Origin: Imbricaverruca yamaguchii
Lineage: Eukaryota > Arthropoda > Thecostraca > Neoverrucidae
Length of the DNA: 64,000 nucleotides
Assembly (NCBI GenBank): GCA_034440575.1
Contig: JAOTOL010001188.1
Span: forward strand, 62,001-126,000
Direction of reading: 5' to 3'
Below, one piece after another: positions 1 through 11,390 of the stretch (position 1 is the first letter of the stretch; each line of letters opens with the position of its first letter). The notes under the pieces are model-generated. The model saw only the letters and a program-made list of their open reading frames with translations, ran no database searches and had not been told where the DNA came from. The position numbers and the translations under genes were made by a program.

Positions 1-208
1 GAGAGTATTGTGTACTATACTGGACTTCCTTGGGTCCCAAGAGTCACAGTAATGAAGCACCGGCTGGAAACTGACGGAATATTCTGTGAAGTGAATTGCG
101 GTATGAATGAGCTGGAAACAGCAACAACTGGCCGATAATGTCGTGGACCACAATATTATCGGCCATGGACCACAACATTACAGGCCGATATTATCGATCT
201 TGAGCCAT

Positions 209-433
209 GCGTCCTGCCGTTGTGCAGTTCTGTGCCGGTGGCGGTGTGGACAAGCGTCCTGCCGTTGTGCAGTTCTGTGCCGGTGGCGGTGTGGACAAGC
301 GTCCTGCCGTTGGGCAGTTCTGTGCCGGTGGCGGTGTGGACAAGCGTCCTGCCGTTGGGCAGTTCTGTGCCGGTGGCGGTGTGGACAAGCGTCCTGCCGT
401 TGTGCAGTTCTGTGCCGGTGGCGGTGGGGAGGT
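209..433. repeat. 45-bp minisatellite, 5 copies
   Basis: Five nearly identical head-to-tail copies of a 45-bp GC-rich unit that begins GCGTCCTGCCGTTGTGCAG; copies differ by single changes such as TTGTGC versus TTGGGC. Because 45 is a multiple of three, several frames stay open across it; they are not genes. Just upstream a short inverted repeat, GGCCGATAAT at 130-139 and its complement at 155-164, is separated by 15 bp. Confidence 0.95.
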
Positions 434-2126
434 GACGCGTAGCGAAGGATACTGAAATAATAGTGCTGATTCTGTCATCGGTGAATGGAACAAGTGGCTA
501 CTGACGATGCACCAGACTATAAATTTTGGTATACTACCAGAGCGGAAATTTTACGGATCTGACGAAGATTTTCCGCGGGATTCCGATCATGGTCGTAGCC
601 AGGATTTCGTCAAGAATACGCCACCGTTAGAGTACGGGCACATATGTGTATTTTACTCCATTTTTATCCGTGGTTCCATTTTTGGCACATACTTTAGCTT
701 CCTGTGATACTCAGTCCGCAATTTGGTTCTAATCCTGAGGTTTCATAACAACACGCTCTGCTTAGCAATAGAGCCCTGGTTCATAAAGCCACCCCAACAA
801 TAATGCGGATTAAATGTATTTAGAAAAAGAAAGAAAAAGAAGATCAGCACACCATTACCCACATTCACATAGCACGTACCAAATTCACAACAGTTGCATA
901 ATACTGATAATATAAGAGATAACAACGCCATTTGTAGCCATAGTCCATGAAGCAATCGTAGTCCGGCTTTCAAAATTGTTTAGTTATTTTTGCAAACTTG
1001 CTTTTCCCGAGCACTTGCTGAGCGGTGGGTCTGGGTCGCACAACTGGTAAGTAATGCCACTTGTGTTGATTTCAGGTCAACAGTTGACATGCCAGTTTCA
1101 GTGAAAGGTCGAAATTCGCATCTTGTCGAGATTGTTCTGCATGTGAGTGTTTTTTTTTACCGATTGCCATCATTGCATTGCACCCTGATAGAATGTGCAT
1201 CACTCGAATTAAGAGATAATACGAGGGCACTGGTGGTCAGTACAGTCAATGTATTCATTCCAATGGCGAAGCACGCCGTTTGTTAGATTGTCAGTTGACA
1301 AAATATCCAGATTTGGTTTTCACAATCGTGTCAACTTGCTGTCGTTAATATAAATACTACCTCGGGAGCAGACGACCTCAAACATCACATGAAAAGTGCA
1401 TTGTGCATCACCAAAGGTATTTAAAGCCTGCCCGATGATGCTGAATCTAGCATCCGGCAATGTGGGTCACATCTGGCGCTCTATCCATCAGGATACAGAA
1501 AGTTGGTAACACCAGCTATCTGGCAGGATATCTCGACTGGTGCGGAGACACATTTCGCCATATTCACTACGCATGGTAGGCAATAGGTAGAACTTGAAAC
1601 AGTTCCGATCAGCGCAGTTCAAAGACGTCCTCAAGCCAGTAGGTGTCCCAGCGATGTTTGCAGATGAATACTTCGTTCAAGTATTTTAGGTTGGAGTTCA
1701 GCCACCGTTCTTTGGGAACCACTAATTGCGATAGGAAGCAAGCCTTCCGAGATGGGTGCCCGCTTCCCATAGACCTAGCCTTGCCCTGCACTCGTGCAGA
1801 AGTTGTGTCGTGCTGGAACGCGCACACGCGCAAATGGAAACCGAAGCAAACGTCCGTACCTAGGTATGAGAATACTGGGATTGCAACGTAGCCAGTTGTG
1901 TCCTACATGGATGCAGCACAACTAGCGAGACGCTGGACCGCGATCGTGATCAGCGACTGGTGAGTCGCCATCGATCACCACCAGTCATTACCTGATGCGA
2001 ATGACCTGCAATGGATTTGTGCGAATGAGCACGGACGCCATTTACGATTACAGAACGGACAGAATGAACAGCGCCAGCTGAGGCCAAGCGAACTTGGACG
2101 ATAGCTGCGTGATGGGCGGCGACTCC
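434..2126. other. Stretch without a supported gene
   Basis: Open frames here are short, lack recognisable domains and overlap on both strands. A piece near 741-815 is a dispersed repeat listed separately. Exon-like pieces (for example 1609-1833 on the minus strand) cannot be excluded but nothing supports them. Confidence 0.5.
741..815 (-). repeat. Dispersed repeat shared with 12885-12960
   Basis: Read on the minus strand, this segment matches the plus strand near 12885-12960 over about 75 bp, with roughly three quarters of bases identical by eye and the core TTATGAACCAGGG shared. The other copy sits just after a LINE reverse transcriptase remnant, so this may be a retroelement fragment. The class is not established. 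Confidence 0.5.
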
Positions 2127-2265
2127 CGAGACAGCTCCGCTGCCGAGTTGGGGCGGTGTGGACCTCGTGAGACAGATCGGGCGCTGTGCTGCTCGGTTGG
2201 TGTGTTGTGAGCCGGGTGAGACGGACTGGTCGCTCTGCGGCTGAGTTGAGGTAGTGTGCATATCT
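2127..2265. repeat. Degenerate tandem repeat, about 3 copies
   Basis: Three diverged units of roughly 45-50 bp each begin with GAGACRG and end near a GGTGTG or GAGTT motif. It is an old decayed minisatellite beside the regular array that starts near 2453. Confidence 0.5.
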
Positions 2266-2452
2266 TGCGATCTTGGCCGGCCGCCGTGAGCCCCGGTGAA
2301 CCAGTTGGCGGGCTCTGGAAATCCCGCGGACCTCGCGTCCGGTTTCCGAGAAGGTTGGCCGGGAATCGCCCCAAGTCAGGTACCGTGCAGTCTCCTGCCG
2401 CATTAGCTGGAAACGCCCGGTGCAGCCTCGTCCTGGTCAGTCCAGCACCCGA

Positions 2453-3070
2453 ACAGGGTGAGTTAGCTTGTCACCCCGGCAAGGTGAGTTAGCTTGTCAT
2501 CCCAGCAAGGTGAGATGGCTTGTCATCCCAGCAAGGTGAGTTAGCTTGTCATCCCAGCAAGGTGAGTTAGCTTGTCATCCCAGCAAGGTGAGTTAGCTTG
2601 TCATCCCAGCAAGGTGAGATAGCTTGTCATCCCAGCAAGGTGAGTTAGCTTGTCATCTCAGTAAGGTGAGATAGCTTGTCATCCCAGCAAGGTGAGATGC
2701 GCAGGTGAGTTAGCTTGTCTCTCAGTGATACTTGAGGTGATAGCTTGTCATCCAGCAAGGTGAGATAGCCTGTCATCCCAGCAAGGTGAAATAGCCTGTC
2801 CTCTCAGTAAGGTGATGTAGCTTGTCATCCCAGCAAGGTGAGTTACCTTGGCATCCCAGCAAGGTGAGATAGCGTGCCATCCCAGCAAGGTGAGATAGCT
2901 TGTCATCCCAGTAAGGTGAGATAGCTTGTCATCCCAACAAGATGAGATAGATTGTTACCCCAGCAAGGTGAAATAGCTTGTCATCCCAGCAAGGTGAAAT
3001 GGTTCGGTACCACAGCAAGGTAAGATAGCTCGTCATACCAACCAGGTATGACAAAGTTGGTGACTCCCGC
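2453..3070. repeat. 26-bp minisatellite of splice-donor-like units
   Basis: About two dozen head-to-tail copies of a 26-bp unit, with core GCAAGGTGAGTTAGCTTGTC followed by ATCCCA. Copies vary mainly GTGAGT to GTGAGA and are more diverged at the right end, with a scrambled stretch near 2700-2750. Most units contain CAAGGTGAGT, which matches the metazoan 5' splice-site consensus, preceded by CCCAG. Confidence 0.95.
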
Positions 3071-3097
3071 AAGATAAAATTGTTTGCCATATTAACA

Positions 3098-3615
3098 GAC
3101 AGGCGGGTAAACCTGCCACAAACAGACAGACCTGTCACAAATAGACTGACATGTCACAGACAGACATACCTGTCACATACGGACAGACCCGACACAGCAA
3201 GGCAGACCTGTCACATGCAGACAGACCTATCACAAATAGATAGACATGTCACAGACAGACAGACCTGTCACAAACAGATATACCTGCCACAGACAGACAG
3301 ACCTGTCACAAATAGACAGACATGTCACAGACAGACATACCTGTCGCAGATAGACATACCCGTCCCAGACAGACATACCTGTCACAAACAGACATACCTG
3401 TCACATACAGAGACCTGTCACAGATAGGCCGACCTGCCACAGACAGACAGACAGACCTGTCACAGATAGACATACCCGTCCCAAACAGACATACCTGTCA
3501 CAAACAGACATACCTGTCGCATACAGAGAGACCTGTCACAGATAGACCGACCTGCCACAGACAGACATACCTGACACAGCAAGGCAGACCTGACACAGAC
3601 AGACAGACGAGTAAT
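3098..3615. repeat. 20-bp minisatellite
   Basis: About 25 variable units of near 20 bp, with core AGACAGACATACCTGTCACA and substitutions such as ATAGAC, GACCTG and small expansions of CAGA. It directly follows the 26-bp array. The frames crossing it translate to repetitive Thr/Cys/His/Gln peptide and are not genes. Confidence 0.93.
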
Positions 3616-3636
3616 TGAGTGAGTGGGCAAACGATA

Positions 3637-3722
3637 AAGAGAGGGAGGGAGAGAGAAATATATATATATATAGAGAGAGAGAGGTGAGGGAGAGAGAAAG
3701 AGCGAAAGGGAGAGTGAGAGCT
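3637..3722. repeat. GA-rich low-complexity tract
   Basis: Purine-rich GAGA sequence interrupted by a short (AT)n run near 3660-3672. Confidence 0.85.
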
Positions 3723-3898
3723 CAAAGGCGAAGGCGAGAGCGAGAAATGTGTTCAGTGCACTGCCTCTGATGTGTGTCATAGTTTCAGACTGGATAATGA
3801 TGGCGCTGTGGCTGTGGCTGGTGGTAGCTGCGCTGCTTCAGGCACCTTTCGCCGAGTGTCGTCCTCTAGGTAACTTACACACTCTGGTGCTCCCTGCC

Positions 3899-4022
3899 TC
3901 CCTCTGAGCTCTGAGTAGCTGACACAATATGGTGATGCATGACTCCCTCTGACCTCTGAGTAGCTGACACAATATGGTGATGCATGACTCCCTCTGAGTA
4001 GCTGACACAATATGATGATGCA
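3899..4022. repeat. 45-bp tandem repeat, 2.75 copies
   Basis: Units start TCCCTCTGA and contain GTAGCTGACACAATATG then a GATGATGCAT-like end. The last copy lacks about 10 bp. Confidence 0.9.
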
Positions 4023-4034
4023 TAATGCATCATC
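4014..4034. repeat. Perfect 10-bp palindrome, 1-nt loop
   Basis: GATGATGCAT, a single A, then its exact reverse complement. It lies at the end of the 45-bp repeat and runs into a short ATTA/CGCATTA-rich patch. Confidence 0.85.
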
Positions 4035-5202
4035 GCATTAATTACGCATTAACGCATTAACATCCACTTCATCCACAATAGTTTCTAGGCCAAGGCAAAG
4101 CTCAAGTCCACCTCCCTATGCATTTAGCTTGGCTTATGCATCTATATGTGAGTACGGAACCGACTTAGAGGGTCTGATTACATCCCACATAAATCACGGT
4201 GACCAATCATCAAACTGTGTCTGCTTTTCATGCACCGGGCTTGCGGATACAGACAGTACAATATTTTTGCGCGTCCCAGTGTTCTGGAAGCCCAAAATGT
4301 GCGTGGAGCCCAAAGCAAAATAAGAGTTCGCTTTTACCTTGAACAGAGGTTATAGTTCGAATTTGATGTTCGTGAGTAGTGACTGCATTCAACGACATCA
4401 GCTCATGCCACTCATACCATTAGCTCATGCTCCATTGTGACAAATCCGTGTGAAGATACCTTGTTAACAACTGCCACTCTTCTTATTTCGGCATTGCCAG
4501 ATGCAATACTAATTCCTTTCTATGTCATAGCTATCTTTGCCATCTTGGACTTATGCCCTCCACTCTATGATATATGTATACCAGACGCTGGTCTATCTTC
4601 TTTTCCTGATCATTGCCCTTTTGGATTAGCTTGGTTTCAGACGCTCTTGGTCACGAGGTCGTGTTTTGTCGACCTCTGACCTGCCTGCCTCCACTTGACC
4701 GTTGACGTAAAGTGCGTGGTGACGCAACCATAGGCGGCATCTTCATGTGGTCGCCCACGTGTCTCCGATATTTGCATACTGTTGTTGGAAACCGACTTTC
4801 ACCGTTCCTTCGCTGGCGAAAGCGGTCCATTGCAACTATCTTGCTGGTGTGGACATTCTCGTATGAATTTACTGCGTAGTCAAGAAGGACATATTTGCTA
4901 ATGACGATGAATGGTCGTGAGACGATGAATGAACGCGCAGTTGAAGGTCGTGAGGAAAATGACGTTTTCGATTAATTCGTTCCCAGTCAATACCAATGGG
5001 CCCATACTAAACCTCAGCAGTCTTGATGCGACATTGGCCACACCTGTCCGATTAATATTCCCCGCGATGCCCGCCCTTCCTGGCAGGGTGAGAGGCAGGC
5101 GACGGCATATGGCCTCAGTTGCTGAGTGCATCGTAAAGTCACAATCCAATCATTCCTGTCCGATTAATTCTTCGCAAACGCTATTCACTGTCCTTACATG
5201 GT
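4035..5202. other. Stretch without a supported gene
   Basis: Only short frames with no recognisable domain. I see no RNA gene or repeat array here. Confidence 0.5.
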
Positions 5203-5528
5203 TTAACACGCGCCCTGGAGAGGGGGGGGGGCGAAGTCCCCCCACCCCTCCGGATTTCGTACATAACACCAGATTTTACCGGGCGATATACGCCATCGTT
5301 TGAGTACTTGCTGAGAAATCAACGGCGCATCGATTAAAGTACGAAAAACGAAAATCTGCCAAAGATTTTGCGAGTTAGGGGTCGTTAAAGTAAAAAAAAT
5401 CATAAGCGCCAGACCACAAGAATCGGCGCTGATGCGCTTCCCATATATTGCCAAAAGGGAGGTGTTCTTGGCAACACTAGCGACTTGTTTGATGTATATT
5501 ATTATGCTTCATGGTTCAAAGTCATGTT

Positions 5529-5553
5529 AGGTCACCGAGGTCAAGTTAGGTCA
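5529..5553 (+). promoter_or_regulatory. Three AGGTCA half-sites (DR3 plus DR4)
   Basis: AGGTCA occurs at 5529-5534, 5538-5543 and 5548-5553, giving direct repeats with 3- and 4-bp spacers. This is the core nuclear-receptor half-site. It lies inside the TTAA-bounded element. Function is inference. Confidence 0.5.
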
Positions 5554-5905
5554 AGTCCATGGCAGGTTAATGGAACCAAACTTGGTCAACTGGAATGTTG
5601 TTATAAATGCAAATGACTGTCATGCGACTGATGTCACCTTGCATGCTACTCCCTACACATCCTGAAAACTACTGTTTGACGTTGTTGTTGGAGTAGTCGG
5701 GCGGGCGGCTCGGTTTCGGTAACTGGAGCAGGTTGTGACCTGATAAAATGCTGTTATATAGGTGACCCAAGGTCTAACATCTGTATTGCATCATTAGTAA
5801 TGTCCAAAACATTACTGATGTCCATTTTGGAGCACTTAAACACAATCACAGCAATCCATAACAATGACAAGCTAAGCCACGCAAAACCAGAACATTTCGA
5901 TATTT

Positions 5906-5936
5906 TGACCTCATTTGACCTCGAAGATATTGACCT
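5906..5936 (-). promoter_or_regulatory. AGGTCA DR4 plus a third half-site
   Basis: On the minus strand AGGTCA occurs at 5916-5921 and 5906-5911 (spacer 4) with another at 5931-5936. It mirrors the cluster at 5529-5553 near the other end of the same element. Confidence 0.5.
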
Positions 5937-6098
5937 AACGTCCTGAAATTTGCACAGAATAGAGGTCACTACCGTACCCATCCACCCTGTGAGTTTCGTT
6001 GCACCAGCTCTGATAGGAGCCGAGATCTTAGGGGGGGCGGAATCCGCCCCCCCCTTCAGTACGCGTAGATTTCAGAGGCCCTCCAGGGCGCGTGCTAA

Positions 6099-7577
6099 GC
6101 CACGCAAATTAGTATTATGCTGCCACATGGGTAGGCGCTTTTTATTCCCAGATCAATTATCGAAAAATAAACATTGTCAAAAATTGAGAACTAACTATTG
6201 ATTGATAAGGCACATATTAGCCCCAGGAAATATTTTGAGCTGGTTGCTGAGCGGTTTGACGCCGGCATGCTACTAACTGGACTAATATAGCAGTCATTGT
6301 CATTTTATCGCAGTTGCTTGTGATCATGGTGATGTTATTTTCTCTAGAAGGCGAAACACCATCCAATGGAGTGCTAAGAACCCGGCCTGCTGAAATATGA
6401 TAACACTGTCCACTGGAATGCTGCACGCCTGTGCAATGCTATCATTCCAGCAAATCTAATAACCAGAAACATACACGTGAGCTGTGATTTCTACTTCGGG
6501 TGACGTAATATTCTCCGCCGCAGATGACGTCATCGAGACGGAACAAGTGGTCGCTGACGTAGTTCCAGATGGTCTGGTACGTAGCTGATGTTCAGGTTAT
6601 GAACGACAACCATTCTAAACAGTAGCAATATTACACACCAAGAGATGTGTCTATTTTGTAAAGGGAATTTTCGGCCTTCGCTTTGGCAAAAACTATATGC
6701 TTAGATTATGTTGGCATCAAGCGAATACCTCATAAATGTGGCTTAGACATCAGCTAAGCATGGGTCATGCATGTTCAAAGCCGTAGCCAAAACGAAGGAA
6801 AGTACGCTGTTCTGTGTAACTCTTGAGTGTGATTGAGATTAGCCATCGAGAATCGACACTGCCTTACCAGTACTTGAAAGCCCACAAGACACATAGGGTT
6901 CTGTGGAACTCTTGTGTGTGCTTGAGGTTAACCATCGATGAATCGTCACCTGACATTGCCTTTCACCACTACTTGTTGGCCCATAACCATCGACGAATTG
7001 TCATATTACACTGCCTTTCACCAGCACTTGATGGTCCATGACAGGACACATTTGACTCTGTCAACAAGATGCACATCAGAATGTTGTCATGACAATGTCC
7101 TGTGCGTCGGTGTGATTAATATCTGATAAAATTTGTAAAACATAAAAGTAAATATATGCGAACAGGACAATACTATGCAAGTGAAGGGTTGAATCGTCGT
7201 AGTTGTGATATAAAATTAAGGATTAAAACATGTCGATTCGTATCGAACTGTTTCAATAAATCACCTCGTGGCGCTTTGTGTCACGGCTAATTGCACGACG
7301 AGTCATTATCACAAATGCCAAAAAAAATGCTCACGTTCTCTCTACCCAGTGATCGAAAACATCGGATGTTTTCTCGAGTCGTCATTCCCTGGCCTCTTGT
7401 CCGCCCTCCGTTTTCCCCCTGCACTGCCAGCAAGGTCACCCACAAGTTACACCAGCATTGAGCAAAGACGAGATTATGTCGTGGCGTGAGTAGGGTACGG
7501 GATTATGCCAACAGTACGGGTTCTGATAGTCAACTAACATGCGGCATATTGCTCGAACCACAGCATACGCGACCAAA
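6099..7577. other. Stretch without a supported gene
   Basis: No frame with a recognisable domain. Around 6805-7045 there is an old imperfect tandem duplication: phrases like AACCATCGA, CTGCCTTTCACCA and ACTTG recur two or three times with 70-85 bp spacing. Confidence 0.5.
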
Positions 7578-8052
7578 TATACTGCAACGCAACGTGGAAT
7601 CACAACGGACGATGACACAGCACAACAGGCAACGTAGGATCACAGTATTCGGCAACACAATACAACACACAACGTAGGATCACAGCATTCGACAACACAA
7701 TGCAACACACAACGTAGGATCACAGCATTCGACAACACAATGCAACACACAACGTAGGATCACAGCATTAAAAATAAAAATCGACAGCACGAAAATGCAA
7801 CACACAACGTAGGATCACAGCATTCGACAACACAATGCAACACACAACGTAGGATCACAGCATTCGACAACACAATGCAACACACAACGTAGGATCACAG
7901 CATTCGACAACACAATGCAACACACAACGTAGGATCACAGCATTCGACAATACAATACAACACACAACGTAGGATCACAGCATTCGACAACACAATGCAA
8001 CACACAACGTAGGATCACAGCATTCGACAACACAATGCAACACACAACGTAG
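7578..8052. repeat. 40-bp minisatellite, about 11 copies
   Basis: The unit contains CAACACACAACGTAGGATCA followed by CAGCATTCGACAACACAATG. The first copies are diverged, and one unit near 7765-7795 carries an AT-rich replacement (TTAAAAATAAAAATCG). The array ends immediately before the Gly/Pro-rich coding region. Confidence 0.95.
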
Positions 8053-8138
8053 ACCACGACACGGCAGTGCATCATGCATCGAAGCTGGGCATCCGACCAG
8101 ACTTCTGTCATCGGTATGCGAGCACGTTTGAAACACAG

Positions 8139-8674
8139 ACTGTCCAGAGGTGACCACTCGTCACCGCCAACAGGTCCAAAACTTCCTGCGGCTCCTGGTG
8201 CTGGAATCGGCGCAGAGCAGTGACGCTGTCTCGGCCGCGGGCGCCAGCGATCAGCATGCCACTGATGTTGCCGGACGTGAACACCTCCGCCAGCCGGGAA
8301 GCGCGTGGTGGCTGCAGCTGACGGCCGACCCGGTGCCGACGTCGTCCGACGGCGTGCATCCGATTCGCGCCAGACGGAGCGCGCAGTTCTTCCGACCGGT
8401 GGCGCCGGGCACGGTCGGCAGGCCGGGCGTTCCGGGAAAGCCGGGCAACCCTGGAAAGCCGGGCAAGCCGGGGCGGCCCGGAGTGCCGGGAAGCGTGCCC
8501 GGCGGGTTCACCGGTCCCGGCCGGCCGGGCAACTTCGGCCGACCGGGAAACTTCGGCGCTCCTAGCTCGTTCGTGCCACCAAAGTTGCCGTTCTACCCGA
8601 CTTTCCAATTGGTTAACCCGCCAAATCCGGGAAATCCTGGAAATCCTGGTAACCCTGCCAATCCCGGCAAATGA
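8139..8674 (+). CDS. Gly-X-Pro-rich probable secreted protein, terminal exon (partial)
   Basis: No named family recognised. The frame is open from just after a TGA at 8129-8131 to TGA at 8672-8674 and has no ATG at its left end, so it is read as the last exon of a spliced gene. AG dinucleotides that could serve as acceptors end at 8138, 8147 and 8173; none has a strong pyrimidine tract. The first ~85 codons give ordinary mixed protein with a basic RARR stretch that could be a processing site. Then come about eight collagen-like G-X-P triplets, a Gly/Phe/Arg-rich part ([13 protein letters not shown]) and a C-terminus of repeated N-P-G. Third codon positions are strongly G/C, and the NPG repeats use varied synonymous codons, which favours this strand over the antisense frame that also looks Gly/Pro-rich. 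A poly(A) signal follows 186 bp later. Upstream exons were not found; a tandem array abuts the 5' side. Confidence 0.45.
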
Positions 8675-8859
8675 TGATCCGAAGCGAGTGCAAGAGAACG
8701 TAAATATTCATCCACTGGTAGGTGAGGGGAGGGAAGTTAGCAACACCTGGAAAGAGTGTGCAATTAGACACAGATACATTGTTCTGAATAACATTTCACT
8801 TAGGGAATGCACATCATTATCGGATAAGATTACTCCAGCAGCAGTTCACGCAATTCAGT

Positions 8860-8865
8860 AATAAA
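8860..8865 (+). terminator. Candidate poly(A) signal AATAAA
   Basis: AATAAA lies 186 bp after the stop of the Gly/Pro-rich frame, a sensible distance for a 3' UTR. It is supportive rather than decisive. Confidence 0.4.
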
Positions 8866-8879
8866 GTGATCACTTGATT

Positions 8880-9674
8880 TGAACCTCAATTGGAGACAAA
8901 TGGATAGTGGTAGGTTTGTGCAATGCTTGCGACTATTGTTTGGCATCTAACGAGACTTTTGCTTTGCTTGCGAGTCTATCTTGTGTTTGTTTTTATTCAA
9001 ATGGGAATGTTGTCGTGACATAGCGGAATAAGAGACACATGTAGTTGCTTCATGAGGTTTAAACATTAATTTCAAGAAAGCAAGGAAGGACTCTCCAGTT
9101 CGTGTCTTCCAGCAACAAGGGGAAACTGGACATGCAACTTCAGAACCGGCGTATGCAACTGGTATAACTGGCATAAAACAACGTGATTTAAAGTGAGCAT
9201 TGCCGCACAAGGTCGCAAAATGTATGCCTAATTATCAACAAAGAAGTTTCACATCAATGTGTTGTTGTCGGCATGCGAGGAAGCATGTTGCTGCGTGGGC
9301 GACTCGGCCTTTTTGTTTATTAAATATATTCTCTATATGGGTATGCGCAAGCAGCGGGTGTGCCTTCGATGCGTGCTTTATTCATGTGGAAGTGACGGCT
9401 GGCAGTATCTGGTACAGTGTGACGTCTAAGTGTATGGCGCGCTCACACTGTAAGCTGTCAGACTATGCTCAGTCGTCAAGTATTATATTCCCTTTAGAAA
9501 CAGTGGAGAAATGAGGCGCGACTGTAGGCACCGATTCTGAGATACGTATTCCGACATATAAACACCACCAACACACAAATCCATTCGAAATTCCGCTCAG
9601 GTACCTCATGAGATGAGGATTAACGCAGAGCGGATGTCGGTGAGCGAACCCTGAGCCAGCCACCGTGTCGGGCT
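8880..9674. other. Stretch without a supported gene
   Basis: Short frames on both strands, none with a recognisable domain. No repeat array seen. Confidence 0.5.
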
Positions 9675-9720
9675 GTGGCCACTAGATACCTGTGGCCACT
9701 AGATACCTGTGGCCACTAGA
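9675..9720. repeat. 17-bp tandem repeat, 2.6 copies
   Basis: The unit TGTGGCCACTAGATACC is repeated directly ahead of the 36-bp array. Confidence 0.9.
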
Positions 9721-9730
9721 CGACCGGGTG

Positions 9731-10305
9731 CAATACGTTGGCCGTGGCGCTTCCGTGCCGCGAACGCGATACGTTGGCCGTGGTGTGTCCGTGCCGCGGA
9801 CGCGATACGTTGGCCGTGGTGTGTCCGTGCCGCGAACGCGATACGTTGGCCGTGGTGTGTCCGTGCCGCGGACGCGATACGTTGGCCGTGGTGTGTCCGT
9901 GCCGCGGACGCGATACGTTGGCCGTGGTGTGTCCGTGCCGCGGACGCGATACGTTGGCCGTGGTGTGTCCGTGCCGCGGACGCGATACGTTGGCCGTGGT
10001 GTGTCCGTGCCGCGGACGCAATACGTTGGCCGTGGCGCTTCCGTGCCGCGAACGCGATACGTTGGCCGTGGCGTCCGTGCCGCGGACGCAATACGTTGGC
10101 CGTGGTGTGTCCGTGCCGCGGACGCGATACGTTGGTCGTGGTGTATCCGTGCCGCGGACGCGATACGTTGGCCGTGGTGTTTCCGTGCCGCGGACGCGAT
10201 ACGTTGGCCGTGGTGTGTCCGTGCCGCGGACGCGATACGTTGGCCGTGGTGTGTCCGTGCCGCGGACGCGATACGTTGGTCGTGACGCCACCATGCCGCG
10301 GACAC
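9731..10305. repeat. 36-bp minisatellite, about 16 copies
   Basis: The unit starts CGATACGTTGGCCGTGGTGT and continues GTCCGTGCCGCGGACG. Variants are GCGCTTCC for GTGTGTCC and GAACG for GGACG. One copy near 10075 is 3 bp short. The unit is a multiple of three, so all frames stay open on both strands; these frames are not genes. The end of each unit contains the near-palindrome GTCCGTGCCGCGGAC. Confidence 0.96.
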
Positions 10306-10336
10306 ACAGTCTATAATCGTGTTGTTGGCAGCGGAG

Positions 10337-10386
10337 CCCACTGACGGCGCTGTGGATCCCACTGACGGCGCTGTGGATCCCACTGA
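10337..10386. repeat. 21-bp tandem repeat, 2.4 copies
   Basis: The unit CCCACTGACGGCGCTGTGGAT is repeated; the last copy is truncated at CCCACTGACAGC. Confidence 0.85.
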
Positions 10387-10851
10387 CAGCTGCAGTTACA
10401 GCTGACGAATAGGAGCTCACCGCACCACCTGGAGACTTGGCCCGGGAAATGCAGCCACAAAACTCCGCCACTGAATAAACAACACTACAAGTTCAAAGGA
10501 CACTGCACAGGAAGATGGCAGAATGCAACTTGAGAATACCACCAATTTGGAAGGAAGGTCGCGCTCGAAATACCGCAACGGGAAGTTGATAGACTTTTAA
10601 AAGTGGAACATTTAGAATGAACCGATCCAGCTCGCTGAAGTCGTACGACTATCCGACCGTGGAATTACACCACGCATTGCACCCTGCGCAATGTTGCGTG
10701 TCTCCGCATGCGATCACAAGTAAGTTGACAGCCTGTCACGACGGATGCCCATGAACAAAGCAGCACAGCGAGCCGCAGCAAGTCGCAACGGCTGGGAACA
10801 CGCAGCAGTCCCATGCGTGTGAAGACCGTCGTCGTCGTCGTCGTCGTCGAA

Positions 10852-10913
10852 TGGGCGCTAAATGACCTTGTAGTCGACGCCCCCTTAAGCCCAAATAATC
10901 AATCAATCAATCA
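10852..10913 (+). mobile_element. Minimal SINE/LINE 3'-end insertion (~62 bp) with TSD
   Basis: A short insert reading TGGGCGCTAAATGACCTTGT, then AGTCGACGC, CCCCTTAAGCCC and a tail of AATC repeats. It sits between two copies of a GTC-rich target: ACCGTCGTC...GTCGAA at 10825-10851 and again from 10914 to 10932. The left target copy has extra GTC units. The same 3' domain occurs at 22477, 56226 and, diverged, inside the SINE at 50.4 kb. The repeat tail and target duplication indicate target-primed retrotransposition. Confidence 0.7.
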
Positions 10914-10932
10914 ACCGTCGTCGTCCGTCGAA

Positions 10933-11390
10933 GCCGATGACTCGTCGACTGGCAGACTGGTTGTCGTGCGCGGGTAGAACCGGATCGACCATGCTCGAAC
11001 TCCCACTCACTCAGCATTACGCACGTCACACATGCCCGCGCGTAAAGACGGACACCAGAGGTAAGGGTGGCACGAGGAGCGCCGGCGCCGCGACTTGACC
11101 CCGAGCGGCGCACGAGCGACTTGAGCTGTCATTCGATACAGCTTCTTGTGTAGCTGGTATCGTGCATTTGATTATTAATCACCAATAGACAATTATCTAA
11201 TTATAGGTGAAGTAAAACTTAGGCTGACACATGAGGCACGGGTGACCGGATGACAATGCGAGGCAGGTCTGAGAAGCATATGCAGCCGCTGAGATTGGCT
11301 TTCGAAGTCTTCGTATGAGCGGCAACCTGCAGCATCACTCAGTCCATTAGGTCATTCAAAAGTTCGGTCGTTTGGTGAAAAGGACATGAA
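10933..11390. other. Stretch without a supported gene
   Basis: Mixed-composition sequence without a convincing frame, repeat or RNA gene. Confidence 0.45.

Larger units (their letters stand above)
5203..6098. mobile_element. Non-autonomous DNA transposon, TTAA-bounded
   Basis: The element has 14-bp perfect terminal inverted repeats: CACGCGCCCTGGAG at 5207-5220 and its complement at 6081-6094. They are flanked by TTAA on the left (5203-5206) and CTAA on the right (6095-6098). Just inside each end lies a run of G, a short spacer and a run of C (about 5221-5246 and 6031-6052) able to pair as a hairpin. The interior is about 890 bp with no transposase. AGGTCA half-sites occur near both ends. A TTAA target with C-rich termini suggests a piggyBac-like MITE, but the superfamily assignment is inference. 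It is a cousin of, not identical to, the elements at 24.9, 26.5 and 40.7 kb. Confidence 0.75.

Noticed and set aside
9682..10471. Frames of 190-250 codons on both strands
   Set aside because: The 36-bp repeat unit is a multiple of three and lacks stops in these frames; no other evidence.
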